Shown here: positions 1 through 10,802 of the stretch, one piece after another | Position numbering within the stretch: the first letter of the stretch is position 1 | Layout of the letters: every line of letters begins with the position of its first letter | Origin: Selaginella tamariscina | Taxonomy: Eukaryota; Streptophyta; Lycopodiopsida; Selaginellales; Selaginellaceae | NCBI GenBank assembly: GCA_003024785.1 | Contig: PUQB01000170.1 | Location: 24,545 to 88,544, forward strand | Direction: 5' to 3' | Length of the DNA stretch: 64,000 bases | Notes under the pieces: generated by a model | The model's database searches: none | What the model was told of the DNA's origin: nothing | The model's input: only the letters and a program-made list of their open reading frames with translations | Program-made: the position numbers and the translations under genes

Positions 1-797
1 AAGGTATTGATTATTGAATTCATACTTGCACTCTTGACTGATATCTACGTTTTCAGGTATTATTTCTTGATTTTGCTCATGTCACCGATACCTTTGTTGT
101 CGCCTTTGCCTAGAGGAATAAACTTCGTTGGACAAGATTTTATATAATGATGCTGATCCGAAGTGCATTGATTCGGTTGTTCACTTGGTTGTTAGGAATG
201 CGCCAAACAATTTTAAATTTCCAAATGACTGGACAGGCATCTGTTTGCACTCCAACGGGCCTGAACCTCCATCCGATACACTGATAGCTGAGAGGGACGT
301 ATTCAGCAATGTACATTATCCAAACATTACAAGTCAAGCGGCACGGAGCATCATCAACATAATCAGGGGTCCTCACAGTGATGCGTGGGTTTTTGACTAT
401 TGCACTAGGGGGTTTGTTTGAAGGAGTGTTACCTTCGGGATACATGTGTCTTTGCCGTTGAAACGGATAAGACCATGGTTGAGGACCTGAATAAGTGGAT
501 AGAGGGTTCTCAACTGACTACCCCAACAAACCCATACAGGAGTATTTGAGAAAGTTCCCTCCCGATAAGTGCGATAGCTCTAAAGACGAATCTGGTTCAA
601 TGTCGGAGTTTGAGGACGAACTTCAATTAGATATTAGACCAGAAGTTATCTCAAGGAGTACAGAACATTTACACACTCCATTACCCATGGAAACATCAAC
701 AGAAGATACAGAAGATCATGAACCATCTCACAAGCGGCTTAGACCTTCTTCGTTTCACTTAGAAGGTAATAGCGAAGAATTGTTAATAAGTTCTTAG
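1..797 (+). pseudogene. Methyltransferase-like gene, C-terminal part (first copy)
   Basis: The window opens in an intron whose acceptor (TTTTCAG near 57) precedes an exon reading YFLILAHVTDT. Further on comes GPHSDAWVFDYCTRG (about 367-412), which resembles motif I of amino-DNA methyltransferases: a hydrophobic strand with Asp, a Gly/Ser-rich loop, then a strand ending in Glu-Lys-Asp. An acidic, Ser/Glu-rich tail follows, ending at the TAG at 795-797; a downstream AATAAA (about 866) may serve polyadenylation. The frame is interrupted compared with the sister copies at 31,330-32,742 and 41,234-44,527. The methylase assignment is inference from weak motifs; a Pro-Pro catalytic motif is not visible. 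Confidence 0.4.
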
Positions 798-969
798 AGT
801 GACGAATAGTTGTAAATGAGTGTAACATAAAGCATTTTTGTATATTTCGTTTATATTTGTACAGAAAATAAATTCTCAAGGATTAATGAAGCTTTTAGTT
901 CAAACTGGGTCACACATTAACAAGGTAAATAATATACCTTGATAATTTTAAGGTAATCTAACTATCATT

Positions 970-2213
970 TTTCAGATATATGGATTTTCAGCATTGCCAT
1001 GAGGTAAGAGAGGGGTTTGGCAACAATTTCTTGTGCCACATGTCAGAATGATAAAGTTCATGCAGGAAATGGATAATAATGCAGTTCAAAACATCGTTAC
1101 CATGGGGCCACTTCAGTTTTTTCATCATTTCTATTGGCTTCAGTTCCGAAATCAATTTCTTCAGCGCCTGCAATATCTGAATCTTGTAAGGATGATGTAC
1201 AATTAAATGATAAAGAGATAGGCAACGAGATAGTGTCAACAGATAAATGTGAAAGGGAGCAAACAAGTGATTTGCAAAGTATTCAAGAGGCAACGCTATC
1301 CCATGTTACTCATGGCCATATTGTGTTGTTGAATGTCAATGGTGTTCTGCTTCATCGACAAGGCCCGAGGATAGGAAAAAAAGAAATCAAACAAGAGATT
1401 TCATTCCTTGTCATGGTAAATTTCGATATGATATTATTTTTCGTCCAGGGTTGGATCGTCTCTTTCAAAAGCTTAAGGAGATGGATGCGCTTATGGGGAT
1501 TTGGTCATGCATGCAGATTCACAACTTAACACCGCTGTTGAATTTGTTTAAGAAACATTGTAATGTTGCAAAAGAGGTGATTCGTAAAGATTTGGATTTT
1601 TGACCAACGAATATGTTATAAACCTTTCGAATTTTACAATATAAAAAAAGAAAGCAAGCCATACTTCTTCAAGAATGAAAGTAATTGGGACTCATGGGGA
1701 GATCAGTCGCTTAAGGATAATGAAGAACGCACAGATGTTAGTGGTAGACGACTCTCCTCAGAAGGCTATGTTCAACAAAACATTGCTTGTATTCTTTAAT
1801 CACTTTCGACCCATATTCTGATACCGATATCATGGATGACTAGTAAACTACTTGGATACGTGCCTCAGAAAGAAGAATCTCGAAAACTTTTGTGAGCAAT
1901 ATCCACTGTATCAAACATTTCCTAAAGCTTTTCTTTCTCGTGATTTTGAATTTTATAAAATGAAGTTTATCAACCGGGTGTTTTATAATATTATTCTTAA
2001 GGAACGTCAGTTTTAAATGAGCCTTTATGTAGACCTTCTCTTATCACATCTTATGTATTAACAAGGATGGCAACTCTCAATTGCATTCGTGAGAGTGTTA
2101 GGTGGTGGTAACAACATCAAGATATTGACCAAAATGATTCAATTAATCCGGAGAGTGATGATTTAGACAAAATGAGAAGATTTCTCTGTATGATAGGAAG
2201 AAAGTATTTATAA
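970..2213 (+). pseudogene. FCP1/NIF phosphatase-like gene (first copy)
   Basis: This is homologous to the better-preserved copy at 32,930-34,193. Visible parts are a Ser-rich leader, the phosphatase motif I region LLNVNGVLLHR (about 1,325-1,360) and a degraded VDDSP segment near 1,740-1,760. The FCP1/NIF family are HAD-fold phosphatases, best known for acting on the RNA polymerase II C-terminal domain or related targets. Here the first catalytic Asp is Asn, and several indels break the frame, so it is very likely inactive. The end is the TAA at 2,211-2,213. Directly downstream is AT-rich sequence and the transposon terminal repeat. Confidence 0.6.
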
Positions 2214-2558
2214 AAAAATTAACATGTTGATAAGAAAATGATTTCATTTGTAATTATGTTTGATAGTATTTCTTAATTATTGTAAACTATTTTTAGAATA
2301 ATATGAATATTCTAAGATATTTTAGGAATATTCCTTACTAAGTATTGAAGGATTAATTAATTAATTAATTAATATTTAAGGCTTAATTACATATTAATTA
2401 AATAATTAATTAATAATTAAAACTTAGTATTAATTAGTAATTTTTTTATATTCCCATTTTCACGTATCATGCCACTTTAGTTATAACGTGCATAGATGAT
2501 AAAAGTAATAAAATGAGATATAACTTATATATACTAATACACATATATTCATATGGAA
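2214..2558. other. AT-rich spacer holding the junction of two transposon copies
   Basis: Contains TTAATTAA-rich sequence with no gene, the terminal repeat at 2,481-2,494, and from 2,495 a segment matching 44,608 onward that leads into the palindrome array. Confidence 0.6.
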
Positions 2559-3562
2559 GGTGCGGCGGGATTAATCTCGCCACCTTTTTGGGGCCCTGAA
2601 CGGGTGTGCAGGATTAATCTCGTCACCCTTCTCGGTTTCAGAGAGAATTGGGCAGGATTTATTTGGCACACCCCTTCAGGGACTCCAGAAAGGCGGTGGG
2701 ATTAATCTCGCCCACCATGTAAGGGATGGTGAAATGAATCTCGCCACCCTTCTTAGTCCCCTCCATTGGTATGTTGTAAACCTTCTACGTCTCAGACAGA
2801 AACGTTTAGGATTGGTCCGACTCACCAATGGAGAAAAAAAGAAGGGTGGCAAGATTCATCCCTCCACCAGGCATTGAAGGCTCGGCAAGATTAATCCACC
2901 GCCCAAGCCCTTCCCGTAGGCCATGTGCGGCGGGATTAATCCCCCTAGGCCCTTTAAACAGGCATTTGGGGCGGGATTAATCCCGCCGCTCAGGACCTTC
3001 ACGCGGGTTATGGGCGGCATGATTAATCCCGCCGTCTAGGCCCAGCACGCAGGCCATGGGTGGCTGGATTAATCCCCGCACACCATGCCCTGCACGGAAT
3101 TCGGTGGGATTAATCCCGCCGCCTAGGCCCTTTAGACAGGCCATTGGCGGCAGGATAAATACTGCCGAATTTCGCGTAGGGCATGCGTATGCGGCGGGAT
3201 TAATCCCGCCGTCTAGGCCCAACACGTAGGCCATGGATGGCGGGATTAATCCCGCCGCTCTTCGGTTAGCCTCATGGGCGGCAGGATTAATCCTGCCGCT
3301 CATGAGGCTAACTGAATAGCCTGCCTGAAGGGTGGCGAGATTAATCCCGCCGCTCATGACCTGCATGTAGGGCCTCGGAGGCGGGATTAATCCCGCCGCC
3401 GAGCCTTTAACCATATAGCGGCGGGATTAATCTCGCCCCCGCGGGGCTAACCATATAGCAGTAGGATTAATCCCGCCGCTCGCGGGGCTAACCATATAGC
3501 GGCGGGATTAATCTGTCGCTCGCATGGCTAACCAAAGAGTGGCGAGATTAATCCCGCCGCTA
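2559..3562. repeat. Palindrome array L (first copy), unit GGCGGGATTAATCCCGCC
   Basis: About 19-20 copies of an 18-bp perfectly self-complementary unit, some degenerate (for example GGATTAATCTCGCC), spaced 30-60 bp apart. Spacers recur (GGCCATGGGTGG-like, GCTAACCATATAGCGG-like) and several extend the palindrome outward. Variants mostly change C to T or G to A inside the CG and CCG steps, as expected from decay of methylated cytosines. Reading frames rich in Gly-Leu-Ile-Pro-Pro across the array are by-products of the repeat. Confidence 0.9.
3265..3312. repeat. 48-bp near-perfect palindrome within array L
   Basis: The two 24-base halves are reverse complements with a single mismatch, centred on AGGATTAATCCT. 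The arms start GTTAGCCTCATG and end CATGAGGCTAAC. This could extrude a cruciform. The homologous site at about 45,295-45,345 keeps the arms. Confidence 0.85.
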
Positions 3563-3951
3563 CACACACATATATATCTATATGTATATGTGTGTGTAGG
3601 AGAGTGCGTGTGTGTGTAGACAAATCAGATAAAATTATACTAATACACACATATGTATATGTATATGGTATATCGTATGTGTGTGCTAAATAAATTAAAT
3701 TATACAGATACACACACACACACACATATATGTATATATATGTATATGTATACATGAGTGTGCGGTGTGTGCGAGAGATAGATAAATAAATAAAATATAC
3801 AGATACTGGTACACATAATATATGTATGTATATATGTACATAGGTATATATATATATATATGTATATGTATATCGTGTGTATGCGTGTGTGAGCGAATAA
3901 ATAAATCATACAGATAACACACACACACAACACACACATTATACACATATA

Positions 3952-4001
<50 letters not shown>

Positions 4002-4202
4002 ATAGGAGTGTGTGTGTGTGTACAAGAGATAGATAAATAAATGAATTATACAAATACTAGTACACATAATATATGTATGTATATATGTATATAGGTATAT
4101 ATATGTATCATGTGTATGGTGTGTGAGCGAACAATAAATCAGATAACAGGGTGTGCGTGTGTGTGTGCAAGAGATAAAACAATAAATAATAAAATTATAC
4201 AG

Positions 4203-4233
<31 letters not shown>

Positions 4234-4235
4234 AC

Positions 4236-4267
<32 letters not shown>

Positions 4268-4400
4268 ATATGTATAGGAGTGTGCGTGTGTGTGTGTGAG
4301 AGATAGATAAATAAATTATATTATTAAGATACACACAAATATAAATGTATATGTGATTAAAAATAAATAAATAAACTCAGGTGTGTGCGTGTGTGACAGA
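3563..4400. repeat. CA/TG and TA microsatellite block (first copy)
   Basis: Alternating (CA)n, (TG)n, (TA)n and TATGTATG runs, with recurring pieces such as GAGAGATAGATAAATAAAT. Period-2 runs open long spurious frames rich in Cys-Val or Tyr-Ile-His; none looks like a gene. Confidence 0.9.
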
Positions 4401-4745
4401 GAGGGAGATCTCAGCCTCTGCCGCCCTTGCTTCTTGAAACCCTAAGAATATACTTAAACCCTAAAAGAAATAGAATATATATTAACTCTAATCAAATATT
4501 CCTTCTAAGAATATACTTAAACTTTAAAAAGAATAAAAGATAGATTCGCCCTAAACGAATATTCTTTCATTATATTATCAGCGTGTGCGTGTGCGTGGGT
4601 GTATCAAATACACCCCAAGAATAAAAATCATGCAGGGATTTAACATGTGTGTGTCCATGAGAGTGTTAAAGTTTCACGTGTAGCAATACATATATACACA
4701 CATAGTATTATACACATAGACATACATACATATTAGTACATAATA
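4401..4745. other. Non-coding central region with duplicated AAGAATATACTTAAAC pieces
   Basis: No gene seen. Two related segments (about 4,437-4,500 and 4,505-4,560) contain AAGAATATACTTAAAC and end near GAATATTC. Conserved at 29,520-29,660 (inverted) and 46,680-46,800. Confidence 0.5.
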
Positions 4746-5240
4746 TTAAAGAGACAAAGTACATATTATGGATCATACATGGTGTGTATGTATGAGAGAA
4801 GAGAGACAGTACATATTATGGATCATGCATGTGTATGTATAAGAGAAGAGAGACAGTAATATTATGGATCATGCATGGTGTGTATGTATGAGAGAAGAGA
4901 GACAGTACATATTAACATGAATCATGTATGGTGTGTATGTATGAGAGAAGAGAGAGTGTTAACAAATTAAATTTATACACATTGGATATATTAGTACACA
5001 TATATACATACACACGTGTATACACACAGACATACATACATATTACATGTGTAAATTCAATGTGTTACATAGGGTTTAGGGTTTAGGGTTTAATATTGTA
5101 ACATCAGTACATATTATGGATCATGCATGGTGTGTATGTATGAAGGCTACATATTATGGATCATAATCATGCATGGTGTGTATGTATGAGAGAAGGGATT
5201 ATGCATGGTGACACTGTGTATGTATGAGAGAAGAGAGAGA
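4746..5240. repeat. ~50-bp tandem repeats with a telomere-like insert
   Basis: Several units of about 50 bp carrying ACATATTATGGATCATGCAT followed by GGTGTGTATGTATGAGAGAA; some are shortened. An interstitial TTTAGGG tract lies at 5,070-5,092. The same arrangement is at 46,985-47,560 and, inverted, at about 29,150-29,420. Confidence 0.75.
5070..5092 (+). repeat. Interstitial telomere-like repeat (TTTAGGG)3
   Basis: Three tandem TTTAGGG units, the plant telomere repeat. Flanked on both sides by element sequence, so not a chromosome end. Confidence 0.85.
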
Positions 5241-5557
5241 GTGTTAACAAATTAAAATCGTACACATTGCATATATTAGTACACATGTGTATATACACAG
5301 ACATATTATATATTACATGTGTAAATTCAATGTGTTACATACACACAGACTGAGTACATATAGATCATACATGCGTTGAAACGATGTTTTTCAATAAAGA
5401 AGCAACATATAATTTCTCAAGTTTGGTTTAGGGCAATGTGCATGTGTGTACATATGTGTCTCTTAAGTGCTTCTAATGCGTGTGCACGTGTATATATAAA
5501 TTTATGATTGTGTTTATATATGTGTGCAAAACAAACATTGAATTTTAAACATCGAAC

Positions 5558-6300
5558 ATATTTTAAATTATACATAATAATATATGATTTTATCTAATAT
5601 ATAGCCATATATAGTTTTAATAATATATATTAATTTAATATTGATAATAAGGTTTAACACTGGAATATTCTTGAAATAATAAGAATTTAATTGAGAAAAT
5701 CCCATTAATATATACAAATGTAGATCAAGTACTGAAATAATTAACTAAATTAATTATGATAATCATGTTTAATATTGGAATATTCTTGGAATAATAAGAA
5801 AATAATAAAGAATATCCATTAATATAAAGAAGATTAATTACTCAAGTAATTAAGAAAATGATATTAATATACACACTATGAAATATTTTAAATTATACAT
5901 AATAATAATCATTTTATCTAATATATAGTCATATATAGTTTTAAATATTATATTAATTTAATATTGATAATAAGGTTTAACATAGGAATATTCTTGAAAT
6001 AATAAAAATTAATTGAGAAAATCCCATTAATATATACAAATGTAGAATAATTACTAAATAATTAAGAATAAGACTAATTTAATTATGATAATCAGGTTTA
6101 ATATTGGAATATTCTTTGAATATTAAGAAAATAATAAAGAATATCCCATTAATAGTAGGAAATGTAAATTAATTACTCAGTAATTAAGAAAATAATAATA
6201 ATAAACAGACTATGAATATATTTTAAATGATACATAATAATATATCAATTTATTTATTGTATAAGTATATATATTATAATATATTAATAATATATACTTG
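5558..6300. repeat. ~330-bp AT-rich tandem repeat, 2.3 units
   Basis: The string ATATTTTAAATTATACAT recurs at 5,558, 5,883 and (with one change) 6,218, giving a 325-335 bp period. Each unit carries two related sub-blocks with GGAATATTCTTG(A/G)AATAATAAG. Conserved at 47,880-48,560 and, inverted, at 28,060-28,850. Confidence 0.75.
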
Positions 6301-6479
6301 AATATTAAGAATGTAGAATAATTACAAAAATTTTAATATTAAACAGCTTGAATCACTTGAAACATTAAATGCAATTTTAAAACACTCATTGGAATTGGAG
6401 AGTATATATGTCAGACTGTTGGTTATTTGTTTCAACTCATCTTAAATTTTATTTTTGTTCTTTTCAAAAATTTTGAATT

Positions 6480-6843
6480 TCTGACATAAGTATTGTCGTC
6501 TACATGTAAATTTGAAAATGCATTTAATTTCCCACTCAAATTCAGATCTGGTTCTTTCTCCGGCAAGGGTTTTTCATTTCTTATTTTTCACTCTTCAATT
6601 TTCTTTTTTCTTCATTGTGATCATCAGAGCGACATTAAATTGGGTGCGCTATTGTTTATAGGAAAACGGCGCCTTCAGTGCTGTTTATAAGTAAGTATTA
6701 TAAACAAATTTAGATATATTTATAAAGATTCACTCTCTCTTAAATTTAGAATTTAGGGGTTTAGGAATGCATTAGGATTATAATATATTCCGTTAGGGAT
6801 TTATCCCGTTTAAATATACTTTAACTTAATATTCTCGGTTAGC
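6480..6843 (+). other. Conserved leader and putative 5' exon of the transposase gene
   Basis: A stretch kept in all copies (27,580-27,840 inverted; 48,780-49,030) runs into GCGCCTTCAGTGCTGTTTA followed by a consensus donor GTAAGT (6,691). In the copy at 48,978 the motif is preceded by ATG; here the same position reads ACG. It could be the transposase leader exon, with palindrome array R lying in the intron that follows. The phase does not simply match the acceptor at 7,699, so a further exon or a non-coding leader is possible. Confidence 0.35.
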
Positions 6844-7555
6844 CGGGGCGCGGATTAATCCGGCCATTTTTTTTCGCCTCTTTGAAGAGGTGGCGGGATT
6901 AATCCCGCCACATCTCTTTATATTATGACAGATTAGTTCGGGCAATGCTTCTCCGCTCTTAAAAAGAGCGGCGGGATTAATCCCTCGATAACTCTCTCAA
7001 TGATAAGAGTTACTGAATTTATTAGAAAGAGTTGTCGGCGGGATTAATCTCGCCAACCATTTTAGGAGGCAGAGAAGGGGTGGCGGGATTAATCTCGCCA
7101 CCACTTCCCTGTTTTAAATATTTGTGGAGGATTTATCCCGAATCTCTTTGAAATCATAGTTTCGGAGAGAGTTGTGGCGGATTAATCCCGCCTATTCCCC
7201 GTCGTCAAGTTGTGGGCGGGATTAATCCCGCCCCTCTTCCTCGTCGGAGGGAGTCGCGGGATTAATCCCGCCGCCTCTCCACGGAGATCCGGCGGGATTA
7301 ATCCGCCGCTCTTCCTCGTCGGAGGGAGTCGCGCGGGATTAATCCCGCCGCTCTTCTCGTGGAGGGAATCCGCGGCGGATTAATCCCGCCGCTCTCTCGA
7401 GAGGAAGTCGGCGCGGGATTAATCCCGCCGACTCTCTCCGATGGGGTAGAGTCGCGGCGGGATTAATCCCCGATCTCTCCGAAGGGGAGTCGCGGCGGGA
7501 TTAATCCCGCGACTCACTCTAAGGGGTAGAGTCGGCGCGGGATTAATCCCGCCCA
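6844..7555. repeat. Palindrome array R (first copy)
   Basis: About 16 copies of the GGCGGGATTAATCCCGCC unit at roughly 40-bp spacing. Spacers are of the type TCTCCGAAGGGGTAGAGTCG or TCTTCCTCGTCGGAGGGAGT, whose ends are often self-complementary around the unit. Many units have lost one base compared with the inverted copy at 26,793-27,497. It lies between the candidate donor at 6,691 and the acceptor at 7,699. Confidence 0.9.
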
Positions 7556-7699
7556 TCAGTTGTATTAATAAAGCATGAGATATTATTTTATACATAATTA
7601 TGTATTATTGCACATGCATATTATTAAGTAACCGCAGTTCAGATTTCTTAAAATATTGCATAAACAGATATCATAAATAACACAATTATTTATGTGCAG

Positions 7700-10600
7700 G
7701 ACAATATGTTAATACTGGAGATAAAGTATGTCTTCTTCGGAACAACGAGATAGTTGGCACTGGAACTGTGGAAGTTCGAGATGATAATGCATCATGTCAC
7801 AATATTGCCCAAGGATCTTGTGTGTACGTATGGGTGAACACCATTTACAAGCATGTTGAGGTTCCGGAATGGAATTTGAGGAGGGTTCTCCTGTATTGTG
7901 GAATTTGGATGAAGTCAAGGCTGACACAGAATATGCAGAGTCACAAACAAACAGTAGCACGAGTTTACCAGATGATGGCTTGCCTGCTGTGATGGATGAG
8001 GTGATTCTCTTTCTTCATGAGATTGAAGGTTGGGAGAGGCATCATCACAGCTATAAATCCAATGGAAGCAGTGTCAGAAGAGAAACTAGGGTCCGACTTC
8101 GTGGGTGTAGTTGTGACAGAGGTTTCACCTAATGGCACATTGCATCCTGGATCCCTCGTGAGGTGGCGAACATCTGAATTAAGACGGCAAGATGGTTCAA
8201 CATATTCTGGGTTGGATTTCAATAATAACAACCCGGAAGAACAACTCATATTTGAAGAGGTTCCTTGCATTGGTCCTATTGTAAGAAAAAGGCGATTCAT
8301 GGGTTGCAGATCTTCCCCTGCAAGTTTCAGCAAGAGGGTAAGATGGATCCTACATCTTCCGAAAGTGTTACGAGCATTTCCACGATTGACTGTTGCAAGA
8401 AGAAGTGTTGTCAGATGGCAGACCGGAATGAAATTACCCAATGTAGACATGTCTTTCGTACGCTCACCCAAAAGCAAAGGCATGAGTTTGTATATGCTGC
8501 ACTAACTGGGTGTATTGATGGAATGGCCTCGGACACAGGTTATCATAGGTATTTAATAAGGTGGCCATCTGCTTCAAAGCTTGGTACAGTATATATGGGA
8601 TCCCAAAGACCACGTTCTACCGTCGGAGGGATGAGTGGCTAGATGGAGCGCGAACCTCAGTACATGGGAACACTGCTTGGTCAAAACCCGCTCTCACATT
8701 ATGGCAGCCATAGAGATACTCAAGGCTTTTGTGGAAGCAAATGCAGACAGGATCCTCACAAATGCCGAACCACAAATGCAGGGGTCAGGGAAAATCTCAA
8801 GGTTTTGCCTTCAATCTACACTCAATTGAAGCTGTGTGAACATGTGAACAAGTGCCTCAGTTTGATGGGGCTCCAAGCAATCTGCACTGGTACCTTCAAC
8901 AACATATGGAATACTCATTTTAAGGATGTGGAGATTGCAAAACACTCTAGCTTTTCCAAGTGTGACACTTGTACATCATTGAAGGCTGCAGAGGCTTGTG
9001 CAAAAACCTTGGTGGAGATCACTGCCATTCAAAAGAAGATGGAGGCCCACATGATTGCACAACAAACTTGCCGGTCTCAGTACTATGCACACCGCATGCT
9101 TTCTTGTCACGCCCATCAGAGTACCTGTGCTTGATCCATGACAAGATGGATCATTCAAAGACCAGCATTCCAAAGCTCTTGCAACACCAAAGTGCCTTGG
9201 AAATGTCATGAAACTTCCGATTTCATTGACAGGTGTGCTAACACATGGACACGGTTGTGAGTCATATGGACACTTTTCACTTCCACATTGGTCTAGCGAC
9301 TCCAATTTCACTATTGGGTCGTTGGCCATGTGTTTCAGAAACCTTGAAGCCCACTCACAGACAAGTCCTATCAGTGATCTCAAAGTGAAGAAACAACACC
9401 TTCAACCTTTACATAATGCTCTCATGAACACGTCTGCACTTGAGGCTACTTGGGAATATGAGAGGCATTGTCAGCAACCTGCACAAAAAAAGATGGCCCT
9501 GTTGAGAGTTCAGGTTCAGTGGAGGGATCTAGCTCAAATAGTGTACATGTGTCCTCAACATCAAATAAGCTTCCTCGTCATTTGCTTTTACAGATGGATA
9601 ATTGTGCAGGCGAGAACAAAAATAGGTAAATCATTTTACTTAAGGGTTTCTCAAGCTCATACTTACTTTTATTTTCTAGATATGTGCTAGCATACTTGTC
9701 AATGCTTGTTGCCAAAGGTGTGTTTGAAAATCACGCTCAGTTTTCTTATGGTTGGTCACACTCATGAAGATATTGATGCGTTCTTCAGCAAGGTCTCCAA
9801 CTCTACAAAAAGGACAAGTGCACTTACCTTACCATATGATGAATCTTTTTGAAAATTGCATCTCCAAAAAAAGTTGTGCTTTGCTTGTGACTGAGGTGCC
9901 AGACTTCAAAAAATTTCTCAAGGAGTATATAAAAGAGGGGTGATTCTTTAGTTGGTCACCTTGTGCCGCTACAATTCTTTTTCTCCATACGAGATGGTAT
10001 ACCTATTATGCAGTACAAGTTACGGCCATCAGAGCAGGAGTGGTTACCGAAAGAGGGGTTAATGCTCTTCAAAAGTGGAGAGAATGGAAAGCCACTTCTC
10101 CCAGAAGGACAACCAGACCCTATTCCATTGAGTGCCCAGCTCAAGGAACAAGAGGTTATTATTGATGGCATCAAAAAATATGTGGCATGGGTTCAAAAAT
10201 CGATGCCAAAGAATTCTGATAAGGCAACTGGTTACTCAGAACTATATAAGCATGTGGTCGACTATTGGGAGACTGTTGTTCGAGAGTTGGAAGGGCCTAC
10301 TGTCACAAGTACAGAATTGCAACACCCTTTTTGGCCTAAAACAAGGTGGCGAGAGGAGATTGAAATGACATCACTGAGCACAGACGACATAGAAGCCAGT
10401 AGTGATGTGGAAGTGCAAACCCCACACTTTGTTGGACAAAGGAACCAAAAACCTAAAGCATACTTTGATTGCTGCAAGGATCTTCAAAAACTAATGATGG
10501 TTCTCATTACTCCAGATGCGTCATATAATCAGCCTATTTGGATGGGTCAAATTATCGACACACCTGAAGTAATCACAAAAAATAGTATTGTTAAGGTTGC

Positions 10601-10802
10601 ATGGTTCAAACCACAAAAAAGGCGACACGAGAAGGAGAGCGAAAGATATAATGGATGCCTAGAGAAAACATGGTCTCCCAATCAAAAAGACCCAGCATGT
10701 TTTATAAATGTTAAATCCATTCGATATGGGTGGATGTCAAGAAGCGTTGATAAAGTCACGATTAACAAAACTGCAAGGGAATGTATGTTTTCTGAAGCTT
10801 AA
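7700..10802 (+). pseudogene. DUF7869-type DDE-like transposase (first copy)
   Basis: The main exon follows the acceptor TGTGCAG and ends at a donor after 9,625; the last exon starts at 9,680 and stops at 10,800-10,802. Order of parts: N-terminal basic/acidic region, CCKKKCC cysteine cluster (about 8,390), helix-turn-helix-like IPKTTFYRRRDEW region (about 8,600), CDTC zinc motif (about 8,964), LIHDKMDHSKTS (about 9,130; first Asp), LQMDNCAGENKNR (about 9,590; second Asp) and GHTHEDIDAFF (about 9,750; third acidic site). The spacing fits a DDE/RNase H-like transposase. It is broken: one base is missing at the start (ATGTTAAT against ATGTTTAAT), there are further shifts, and a frame change just before the GHTHEDID block is shared with the inverted copy. 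The last exon (279 residues) is open and ends in MFSEA. Confidence 0.7.

Larger units (their letters stand above)
1..2494 (+). mobile_element. Terminal part of a large-transposon copy (methylase-like end, NIF-like gene, TIR)
   Basis: This stretch matches 31,950-34,472 and the reverse complement of 39,567-42,040. It begins inside an intron of the methylase-like gene and ends with the NIF-side terminal repeat TTATAACGTGCATA (2,481-2,494). Its orientation is opposite to the element half that follows at once, so the first 11 kb are two partial copies joined end to end rather than one intact copy. Confidence 0.5.

Noticed and set aside
2977-3414. 145-codon minus-strand frame rich in Gly-Leu-Ile-Pro-Pro, and similar frames at 26,920 and 49,399
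   Set aside because: They only translate the palindrome array; the frame follows the repeat and has no other coding sign.
6844-7555. CRISPR-like appearance of palindromes with spacers
   Set aside because: The setting is eukaryotic, spacers are related to each other and of variable length, and there are no cas genes.
7968-8505. Overlapping frames on both strands in the first transposase copy
   Set aside because: They are pieces of the one transposase exon split by shifts, or its antisense.
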